A DNA stretch of 45,721 nucleotides, taken from positions 1-45,721 of the forward strand of contig CADBVZ010000028.1 in the NCBI GenBank assembly GCA_902798285.1, given 5' to 3'. The notes under the pieces are model-generated. The model was not told where the DNA came from and ran no database searches. It saw nothing but the letters and a program-made list of their open reading frames with translations. Below, piece after piece: positions 25,484 to 33,099 of this stretch; within the stretch, counting starts at the first letter, position 1; every line of letters starts with the position of its first letter. The DNA is from an uncultured Prevotella sp. (GTDB lineage: Bacteria > Bacteroidota > Bacteroidia > Bacteroidales > Bacteroidaceae). Made by a program: the position numbers and the translations under genes.

Positions 25484-25504
25484 CAACCAGCCACAAAACA
25501 AATC

Positions 25505-27910
25505 ATGAATATGAAAAGGATAATATGGTTATTCGTGCTTGTGCCATTGATGGCGCAAGGTAGGGTGTTTAAAGTTGGACAGGTTTCTGTAAACTATGAC
25601 AAAACAGAGTCTTATCAGGTAGTGCGTGCCATAGGCGACCTGAAGTACGACATCGAGATGGTGACGGGCTCTACAGAAGGAAAACAAGGCCTTATCGTCG
25701 TAGGCACTTACGGCAGTAAGACTATTAGCGGACTCATCAGCAAGGGACTGCTGAAGGAGCAGGATCTGAAAGGAAAGTGGGAGAGTTACGTCATCACTGT
25801 GACGAATGAAAAGAATCCACGACTTGTGATTGCGGGCAGTGACAAACGTGGCACCATCTATGGTATCTATGACGTGTCACAACGTATCGGCGTGTCACCC
25901 TGGTACTGGTGGGCCGATGTACCCGTAGCCAAGAATCCCGATGCAGCCATCGATTGCGACTATTATGCCTCGGGTGAGCCGACGGTGAAGTATCGTGGCA
26001 TCTTCATCAACGACGAGGACTGGGGACTGAAGCCGTGGTCGTCGAATAACTTTGAGAAGGAACTGGGTGATATCGGACCTAAGACTTATGCCAAGGTGTG
26101 CGAGTTGCTGCTGCGTCTGAAGGCTAATATGCTGGCCCCTGCCATGCATTCATGTACAGGAGCCTTCTATAGTCATCCTGAAAGTCAGCTTGTTGCCGAC
26201 TCGTTTGGCATTATGATTACCACCAGTCATTGCGAACCGCTGCTCTTCAACAATGCTGCCAAGTCGGAATGGGATAAGGCGCGCGATGGCGAATGGAATT
26301 ACGAAACCAATAGTGCAACGATTCTTAGGAAGTTGGATGACCGTATTCGTGAGACAGCCCAATATGATAATATCTACACCATGGGTCTGCGTGGTCTGCA
26401 CGATGAAGCCATGAAAGGCAGCACCGACCCAAAGGATCGTGCCCGTACGCTGGAGAAGGTCATCGGCAAACAGCGCGAGATTCTGAAAAAATATAAAGGA
26501 AAGAAGGCCAACCGACTGCCACAAATCTTTGTACCATACAAGGAAGCACTGGATATTTATGATGCAGGTCTGCGCGTGCCTGATGATATTACACTGGTAT
26601 GGCCCGACGACAACTATGGCTATATGAAACGCGTGTCGAATTCAATAGAGCAGAAGCGTAGTGGTCATAGTGGCGTTTACTACCATCTTTCCTATTTAGG
26701 AGCGCCCCATGACAACCTATGGATTGCGACCACTGCTCCTATGTTGATGTACGAAGAACTGTTGAAAGCCTATACAGCTGGAGCCGACCGTTATTGGTTG
26801 CTCAACGTGGGTGACATCAAACCTATGGAAATTGAGATACAACAGTTCTTCGATATGGCCTATAACTTCAGTGCGTTTAATTACGACAATGTGAATCGTT
26901 ATCAGGCCGAATGGCTTACCAAGCTGTTCTCGCTTCAAGACCTATCCCTCAAGTCTCAATTCCAATACATCCTCGACAATTACTACCGTCTGGCATGGGA
27001 CCGAAAGCCAGAGTTTATGGGCTATGAGATGGAGTGGGATAGTCAGGAGAACAGTCGTATGCATGATACCGATTTCTCGTTTGAGACGGGATCTGGCCAG
27101 AAACGCCTGATGGATTATCAGGATATCTGTAATGTATACGATGCTATCGAGCGAGCCATAGCCCCAGAACAGCGTCCAGCTCTTTTCGAACTGTTAGGTT
27201 ATGCTGTACGCTCTGCCTATCAGATGAATCGTAAGTTTCTTTATGCTCAGAGGAATCATGAGACTGGTAGTACCGTCTATGCTGAGATGTCGCGTGAAGC
27301 CAATTGTGAGATAGAGCGACTTCGTGAACAATATAACACGATGTTTCAAGGGAAGTGGAACCAGATGATTTCCGTTGTGCCACCAGGTTATACCGCCAAG
27401 TATCATCTGATGCCTGAATTGAGTGATAAGCCTACTGATGCTTATCGTTTGCCAGAAGCTCAACGTCATCCGGAATTTTGCCACAAGATTGATCTCTCGG
27501 CACTCTCGGTCAAGGAGCCTTTCCGTTTACTCGAAGGTATCGGAACCGATTGGGTAGCACTCCAAATGGGACAACCCATGAACTTTGCAGACGAGGGAAG
27601 CATTGATATCCCTCTTGACTCTAAACTCATATCTCAAAACTCTCAACTGAACGTATGCCTATCCGTTGTCCCCATGTGGCCGGTGGCTTACGATCGTAGC
27701 AATAAGATAGTTGTGAGCGTAGATGGTGGCGAGGAAGTGATCTGCGAGAATGTTTTCAAGGAATGGAGTCCGGAATGGAAGTTGCAAGTGCTTGAAAACC
27801 GTAAGGAATATGTGGTAAGCCTGCCGCTTGACACTAATCGTAGCGACCATGTTCTTACCCTAAGGATTGTTGATCCAGGTCAGATAGTACAAAAAATAAC
27901 ATATCAATAA
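25505..27910 (+). CDS. GH115 alpha-glucuronidase-like enzyme
   Basis: An 802-residue exported protein (signal MKRIIWLFVLVPLMAQG). Residues about 30-180 form the N-terminal domain (VIAGSDKRGTIYGIYDVSQR, then IGVSPWYWWADVPV). The catalytic TIM-barrel region follows (about 180-480; YRGIFINDEDWGLKPWS, LLLRLKANMLAPAMHS, MITTSHCEPLLF, GLRGLHDEAM, YWLLNVGDIKPMEIE), then a helical domain and a C-terminal beta-sandwich. GH115 removes (4-O-methyl-)glucuronic acid from xylan. Against its neighbour, conserved stretches differ (SHCEP for SHHEP, GLRGLHDEA for GMRGDGDVA), so substrate details may differ. ATG 25505 or 25511 is the start. The next gene follows after 6 bases. Confidence 0.85.
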   Translation: MNMKRIIWLFVLVPLMAQGRVFKVGQVSVNYDKTESYQVVRAIGDLKYDIEMVTGSTEGKQGLIVVGTYGSKTISGLISKGLLKEQDLKGKWESYVITVTNEKNPRLVIAGSDKRGTIYGIYDVSQRIGVSPWYWWADVPVAKNPDAAIDCDYYASGEPTVKYRGIFINDEDWGLKPWSSNNFEKELGDIGPKTYAKVCELLLRLKANMLAPAMHSCTGAFYSHPESQLVADSFGIMITTSHCEPLLFNNAAKSEWDKARDGEWNYETNSATILRKLDDRIRETAQYDNIYTMGLRGLHDEAMKGSTDPKDRARTLEKVIGKQREILKKYKGKKANRLPQIFVPYKEALDIYDAGLRVPDDITLVWPDDNYGYMKRVSNSIEQKRSGHSGVYYHLSYLGAPHDNLWIATTAPMLMYEELLKAYTAGADRYWLLNVGDIKPMEIEIQQFFDMAYNFSAFNYDNVNRYQAEWLTKLFSLQDLSLKSQFQYILDNYYRLAWDRKPEFMGYEMEWDSQENSRMHDTDFSFETGSGQKRLMDYQDICNVYDAIERAIAPEQRPALFELLGYAVRSAYQMNRKFLYAQRNHETGSTVYAEMSREANCEIERLREQYNTMFQGKWNQMISVVPPGYTAKYHLMPELSDKPTDAYRLPEAQRHPEFCHKIDLSALSVKEPFRLLEGIGTDWVALQMGQPMNFADEGSIDIPLDSKLISQNSQLNVCLSVVPMWPVAYDRSNKIVVSVDGGEEVICENVFKEWSPEWKLQVLENRKEYVVSLPLDTNRSDHVLTLRIVDPGQIVQKITYQ

Positions 27911-27916
27911 AGAATC

Positions 27917-30900
27917 ATGAAGAGAAATATCATCTTGACAGGTGCATTCATTGCACTCTCGGCCTTGACGGCCATTGCACAAACGGGAAAGTTCTGCATT
28001 GCCAAGGACGGCAAGGCTGCAACGATTGTAGTGGACGGGAGTGACTGGAAAGGCGTACAGAGGGCGGCTAACGACCTGAGCGATGACGTGAGAAAGGTGA
28101 CGGGTATTAGCGTTTCGCTAAATGATAAAGGAGAACCAACGGTCGACGGCCGAAGGGAAAGTCAAATGATAAATGATAAACCTTCTATCATCGTCGGCAC
28201 CATCGGAAAGAGCAAGTTGATTGATAAATTGATCAAACAGAAGAAGATAGATGTAAGGAAGGTAAAGGGCCAGTGGGAGTCGTACCTTATCGACGTGGTG
28301 GATGGGAACCTCGTCATTGCGGGCAGTGACAAGCGCGGCACTATCTACGGCATCTACGAGATATCACAGCACATCGGCGTGTCGCCGTGGTATTGGATGG
28401 CAGATGTGCCGGTGAAGCATCAGGACGAACTGTATTATGATGGCGGACGTATCATACAACCCTCGCCCAAGGTGAAATATCGTGGCATCTTCATTAATGA
28501 CGAGTGGCCCTCGTTTGGTGGTTGGTGCACCAACAAGTTTGGTGGTGTCAACTCGAAGGCCTATGCTCATATCTTCGAATTGCTGTTGCGTCTGAAAGCC
28601 AACTACTTCTGGCCTGCCATGTGGGCTACAGCCTTTAATGAGGACGATCCGGAAAGTCCCCGACTGGCTGACGAGATGGGCATCGTGATGGGAACCTCGC
28701 ACCATGAGCCGATGATGCGTTCGCACCAGGAATACCTGCGAAGAAAGGAACAGGTGGGTCCATGGGATTACGCCACTAACAAGGAACGTGTGGATCAATT
28801 CTTCCGCGAGGGTATGGAGCGCAATAAGAATTACGACAACCTGGTAACCATCGGCATGCGTGGTGACGGCGATGTGGCCATGGGTAAAGGTGACGATACT
28901 GAGAATATGAAGACACTTGGTAAGGTGATTGAGGGACAACGACAGATTATCAAGGACATCTATGGACGTCCTGATGCTGTGCCACAGCTCTGGGCCATCT
29001 TTACAGAGGTGCAGAGATACTACGACGCAGGCTTTACCGTACCAGATGACGTGACGTTGTTGCTCTGTGATAACAACTGGGGCTATATCCGCCGTAAGGG
29101 ACGTGACTTCGAACGCAAGCGCAAGGGTGGACTGGGCCTTTACTATCACATTGACATGAATGGTGGTCCGTGGAACGACCGATGGGTAAACACCACGACC
29201 ATCCCTAAGTTGCGCGAACAACTGAACCTTGCCTATAAGAGTGGTATCGACCGCATCTGGATTATCAACGTGGGCGACTTGAAACCTAAGGAGATGCCTA
29301 TCGACTTCATTATGCATTATGCTTGGAACCCCGATGCCATACAGCCTGGTGATGAACAGACATGGCTCGAAGGCTTCACTCGTAGTATTTTCGGTGACCA
29401 GTTCGCCAAAGAGACAGCCGATATCATCGCCAAATACTCGAAATATAACCTGTGGCGTAAGCCTGAAGTACAAATACCTGGGCTTTTCAACTACGAGGAG
29501 ATGCTCCATCTGAACAACCTCTGGCAGTCGCTTGTATTACGATGTGAGGCCTTGAAGGAACAGATACCTGCTGAGGCTCAGGATGCCTTCTATCAGTTGG
29601 TGTATTACCCTGCTGTGGCGAGTGCAGGTGTGGCTCAGATATATAACGCCGCCACCATGGGCGACAGTCTTACCATTAATTATCTGATGGAGAAAGACCA
29701 GCGCCTCACCAACTATTATAATAAGGTGTTGGCTGGTGGTAAGTGGGACGGTATCATGCAGGACAACCATATTGGTTACACCCAGTGGTCGATTCCCGAC
29801 AAGAACTACCACCCCATGACGCTTGGCTTTAAGGTGACTCATAACCTGAACCCTTCGAACGATACAAAGGAGTATTCTATCCCTGCCTGTCAGTATACGA
29901 ACAAGGACGATGCTTGGATATTCCTGCCTGACCTTGGACGTGGAAAGGGTTGTATGGGAGCCAAGGACGTCATGCGTCCCTCTGACGAGAGCGGTAAAGG
30001 TCCCTCGTTGGAATATGATGTTGAACTCACAGAGGATGGAAGGCTGGCTATCGGTATTCTGCCTACACAGGATGTGCTGCCGGCCCGTGGCTTGCGTCTG
30101 GGGGTACAGATTGACGATCAGCCCCTGCAGATCATCGATGCCCGTCAGGGTTTGCACGACGAGTTCCGAGAGTACACTCCGCAGAACCTTTCCATTTCGA
30201 AGGTGCTCAAGCCATTGCCACCACGTAACCACCTGTCGTTGAGTGGCTATGTAAATGGTCGTCAGCAGCCTCGTCGTACGGAGGTGTTTGATAATCTTCG
30301 TTGGCTCGAAACACAGTTCCAGGTTACACCAGGTCTTCATAAGCTGAAGCTTGTGATGGTGGATCCCGAAATCGTGGTGGAGCAGATTGTGGTGAATCCC
30401 GATGATAACCACTACAGCTATTTCGGTTCACAAATCAATTCGTCGGCCCTGAAGCCTTGTCCGCCCATCACACCGGCCTGGGCGTTGGGACATATCGTAT
30501 GGGAGGATAGTCTGAACACCACATCGGCAGCTGAGGGACTTGTGAATGGCTACCTCGAAAGGAAGATTCCTGTGGATGCTGTGATTATCGACAGTCCATG
30601 GAGTACCACGTATAACGACTTCAACTGGGATCATCAGCGTTATGCCGATCCTGCCAAGATGATTAAGTGCTTCACCGACAAGGGAGTCAGGACCATCCTC
30701 TGGCTCACGGGTAACGTGAATGAACAGTGTAAGGACACACCCCAGCAGAAAGCTGCTACTTACGACGAGGTGGTGAGCAAGAACTTTGGTGTTGATAATA
30801 GTAAGCCCTATACCTGGTGGAAGGGCTTTGGCCAGCATATCGACTTCACCAATCCTGAGGCTACTAAGTGGTGGTACACCCAACTCGATAAGGTGTTTAC

Positions 30901-31909
30901 CGATGGGGTGTATGGTTGGAAAACCGATCAGGGTGAGCAGCATCTGCCTGCATCGTTTGAGACCTCGAAAGGACGTATGACCAACGAGCAGTTCCGTCAT
31001 TACTATTACGATGCTATGTACGACTATACCGTCAGTCGTAAGAAAGATGGTATCATCATCGCCCGTCCTTTCTCCCATCAGGGTGGACTGGAGGCTAGTA
31101 TAGAGAAGATGAACCTGGGCTGGTGTGGCGACTTTACTGGTAGTTGGAAGGGGTTGAAGCATCAGATTGATAACATCTACCGTTCGGCTCAGTATGGCTA
31201 TGGTGCCATCGCCTGTGAGGTGGGTGGCTTCTGGGAGGATCGTCCCGAGGCCTTACAACTGACACGATATGCTCAGTTTGGATGTATGACAGCAGCTATC
31301 ATTAATGGCGGTATGAACGGTGCCCTTACTAACCATCTGCCCTGGTATCACGGTCAGGAGGTGGAAGAGGCCTATCGCTGGTGTATCAACTGGATGAAGC
31401 AGTTGGTGCCCTATAAGTTCTCCGCCATCGTCGATGCGCATCTGAATGGTGGTTCACTATTGAGGAACACGAATATTGAGGAGGAAAGTCACCTATTGGG
31501 TAATGACATCTATACGAAAGTCATCACAACAGAAGATAGTCGTGCTACGTTTAATCTGCCTGAGGGTGGTGAGTGGATCGACTATTTTACGGGTGAGCGC
31601 CATCAGGGAGGTGAGTCTATCTCGAAGATCTATCCTCTGAATCAGTTCCCATTGTTCGTGCGTGCAGGTGCCATCATCCCGTTGCAAAAAGAAAAACTGA
31701 CATTTGTGGTCTATCCCGGTGGTAACACTACTCGTAAGTTCCATCTGCCTAAGGGCGACGGTATCGACTACTTCGACTGCACCGTCGGCTTCGATGAATC
31801 GACAGGTCGTCTGAAGATGTGGTCGGAACAGCCCAATGAGTTCACTTTCATCATCGGCGACAAGACACTGCAGATTTCAGGCAGCAGCGCTGATTCTATC
31901 ATCAAATAG
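27917..31909 (+). CDS. GH115-GH31 fusion glycoside hydrolase
   Basis: A 1330-residue secreted enzyme (signal ending ALTAIAQ). Residues about 25-830 are a complete GH115 protein: VIAGSDKRGTIYGIYEISQH, YRGIFINDEWPSFGGWC, GTSHHEPMMRSHQEYLRR, GMRGDGDVAMGKGDDTENM and a C-terminal sandwich (about 700-830). Residues about 845-1320 are a GH31 catalytic barrel and following beta domain without the usual N-terminal sandwich: ITPAWALGHIVWED, VDAVIIDSPWSTTYNDFNWD, nucleophile D1004 in YGWKTDQGEQ, acid/base D1072 in LGWCGDFTGSWKGL. GH31 includes alpha-xylosidases, alpha-galactosidases and alpha-glucosidases. Together the halves could remove a GlcA branch and an alpha-linked sugar attached to or near it. 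It is a paralogue of the gene before it. Confidence 0.88.
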   Translation: MKRNIILTGAFIALSALTAIAQTGKFCIAKDGKAATIVVDGSDWKGVQRAANDLSDDVRKVTGISVSLNDKGEPTVDGRRESQMINDKPSIIVGTIGKSKLIDKLIKQKKIDVRKVKGQWESYLIDVVDGNLVIAGSDKRGTIYGIYEISQHIGVSPWYWMADVPVKHQDELYYDGGRIIQPSPKVKYRGIFINDEWPSFGGWCTNKFGGVNSKAYAHIFELLLRLKANYFWPAMWATAFNEDDPESPRLADEMGIVMGTSHHEPMMRSHQEYLRRKEQVGPWDYATNKERVDQFFREGMERNKNYDNLVTIGMRGDGDVAMGKGDDTENMKTLGKVIEGQRQIIKDIYGRPDAVPQLWAIFTEVQRYYDAGFTVPDDVTLLLCDNNWGYIRRKGRDFERKRKGGLGLYYHIDMNGGPWNDRWVNTTTIPKLREQLNLAYKSGIDRIWIINVGDLKPKEMPIDFIMHYAWNPDAIQPGDEQTWLEGFTRSIFGDQFAKETADIIAKYSKYNLWRKPEVQIPGLFNYEEMLHLNNLWQSLVLRCEALKEQIPAEAQDAFYQLVYYPAVASAGVAQIYNAATMGDSLTINYLMEKDQRLTNYYNKVLAGGKWDGIMQDNHIGYTQWSIPDKNYHPMTLGFKVTHNLNPSNDTKEYSIPACQYTNKDDAWIFLPDLGRGKGCMGAKDVMRPSDESGKGPSLEYDVELTEDGRLAIGILPTQDVLPARGLRLGVQIDDQPLQIIDARQGLHDEFREYTPQNLSISKVLKPLPPRNHLSLSGYVNGRQQPRRTEVFDNLRWLETQFQVTPGLHKLKLVMVDPEIVVEQIVVNPDDNHYSYFGSQINSSALKPCPPITPAWALGHIVWEDSLNTTSAAEGLVNGYLERKIPVDAVIIDSPWSTTYNDFNWDHQRYADPAKMIKCFTDKGVRTILWLTGNVNEQCKDTPQQKAATYDEVVSKNFGVDNSKPYTWWKGFGQHIDFTNPEATKWWYTQLDKVFTDGVYGWKTDQGEQHLPASFETSKGRMTNEQFRHYYYDAMYDYTVSRKKDGIIIARPFSHQGGLEASIEKMNLGWCGDFTGSWKGLKHQIDNIYRSAQYGYGAIACEVGGFWEDRPEALQLTRYAQFGCMTAAIINGGMNGALTNHLPWYHGQEVEEAYRWCINWMKQLVPYKFSAIVDAHLNGGSLLRNTNIEEESHLLGNDIYTKVITTEDSRATFNLPEGGEWIDYFTGERHQGGESISKIYPLNQFPLFVRAGAIIPLQKEKLTFVVYPGGNTTRKFHLPKGDGIDYFDCTVGFDESTGRLKMWSEQPNEFTFIIGDKTLQISGSSADSIIK

Positions 31910-31916
31910 TGGGGAA

Positions 31917-32492
31917 TCAGTAGAGCAGTAGCAGACCGGCAAAGGCTGCGTAGCAGATCATCCGAATAGGGTTGATCTTCAGGTAGCCTGTGCCAAAAGC
32001 GGTGGCGATGAGTAGTGCGCAACTGATAAAGAACTGCCAAGGATTCTCCATGGGTGTGGAGAAGTTCTCCTTGTTGCAGAGCAACAGGGTAGCAGCAGCG
32101 AGTAATCCTACAACAGCAGGGCGCAGACCTGTGAATATGGATTGTACCAATGGGGTGTTCATATACTTCATGAACATCTTGCTGATCAGAATCATCAATA
32201 TCAGGGAGGGCAATACCAGTGCAAAAGTTGCAGTGACGGAGCCGAGAATAGCCATCAGGTGACCATGGCCGGCATTGGCAATGGCAGTATAACCGCAGTA
32301 GGTAGCGGAGTTGATGCCGATGGGGCCTGGTGTCATCTGCGAGATAGCGACGATATCGGTAAACTCAGCCGTAGAGAGCCAGTGGTGGGTCTCCACCGTC
32401 TCGTGCTGAATCAGCGAAAGCATACCATAACCTCCGCCAAAGCCGAAGAGGCCAATCTCAAAGAATGTGATAAATAAACTGAGAAATATCAT
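31917..32492 (-). CDS. chrA: Chromate transporter family protein (half-size)
   Basis: A 191-residue membrane protein with the CHR-domain signature FFEIGLFGFGGGYGMLSLIQ, then the loop ISQMTPGPIGINSATYCGY, and about five or six hydrophobic segments. Short-chain CHR proteins act in pairs to give a full transporter; ChrA exports chromate, but many relatives have other or unknown anions as substrate. Its partner gene is 52 bases upstream on the same strand. It converges on the GH115-GH31 gene with 7 bases between stops. The symbol denotes family membership only. Confidence 0.85.
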   Translation of the reverse strand: MIFLSLFITFFEIGLFGFGGGYGMLSLIQHETVETHHWLSTAEFTDIVAISQMTPGPIGINSATYCGYTAIANAGHGHLMAILGSVTATFALVLPSLILMILISKMFMKYMNTPLVQSIFTGLRPAVVGLLAAATLLLCNKENFSTPMENPWQFFISCALLIATAFGTGYLKINPIRMICYAAFAGLLLLY

Positions 32493-32511
32493 AATCTCTT
32501 ATTTAACTCAA

Positions 32512-32571
32512 CACAGAGAAACGGAGGTACAGAGCTTTTCTCTTTTATCTCTGTATCTCTGTATCTTCGTG
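32512..32571. repeat. Inverted GATACAGA-type heptad repeat between the chromate-transporter genes
   Basis: CACAGAGAAACGGAGGTACA (32512-32531, extending to 32534) and an inverted relative at 32549-32571 (minus strand CACGAAGATACAGAGATACA onwards) share the unit ATACAGAG. This resembles short dispersed intergenic repeats of Bacteroidales. The right arm runs into the second transporter gene and encodes its last residues (HEDTEIQR). Confidence 0.55.
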
Positions 32572-33099
32572 CTTAAATTTACCATAAAAATACCCAGCAA
32601 GGCCAGCCGCTATTATAATATAAATAGGTGAAACGCCGAGAGCCCAGATAAGCAGAGCGCAGACAACGGGAATCCAAATGGTGTACCAGTTGAGTTTGGC
32701 GCGCTGTCCTAAGCGGAATGTAGGAACAGCAATGAGGGCTACCACAGCAGGACGGATGCCGCGGAACATGGCAGCCACCACCTTGTTGTCCTTAAACTGA
32801 CTAAAGAACATGGCTATAGCCAAGATGATGAGGAACGAGGGTAGGGCAGTGCCAATGGTGGTGGCAATGGCACCACGCGTCTTACGCAACTTGTAACCGA
32901 TAAAGGTGGCAATGTTGATGGCAAAAACGCCTGGACAACTCTGGGCAATGGCTATCAGGTCGAGCATCTCGTCTTTCGACACCCATTGCTTCTTGTTGAC
33001 CACCTCTTCCTCTATCAAAGGTATCATGGCATATCCACCACCAAGGGTGAATATGCCAATCTTAAAGAAGGTTTTAAACGAATCCCAATATATGTTCAT
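32545..33099 (-). CDS. chrA: Chromate transporter family protein (half-size), partner
   Basis: A 184-residue CHR-domain membrane protein: FFKIGIFTLGGGYAMIPLIE, then IAIAQSCPGVFAINIATFIG, with about five or six hydrophobic segments. ATG 33099 is chosen over an in-frame ATG at 33120 because it overlaps the purL stop as TAATG. It is translationally coupled to purL and probably part of the aminopeptidase-purL transcript. Together with the 191-residue protein it should form one transporter. Its charged tail HEDTEIQR is written by an intergenic-type repeat, so the original C-terminus may have been different. Confidence 0.85.
   Translation of the reverse strand: MNIYWDSFKTFFKIGIFTLGGGYAMIPLIEEEVVNKKQWVSKDEMLDLIAIAQSCPGVFAINIATFIGYKLRKTRGAIATTIGTALPSFLIILAIAMFFSQFKDNKVVAAMFRGIRPAVVALIAVPTFRLGQRAKLNWYTIWIPVVCALLIWALGVSPIYIIIAAGLAGYFYGKFKHEDTEIQR

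Noticed and set aside
28364-29509. 381-codon open frame on the minus strand inside the GH115-GH31 gene
   Set aside because: It lies opposite conserved GH115 sequence, has a His-, Leu- and Val-rich composition typical of a reverse-frame shadow, and resembles no family.
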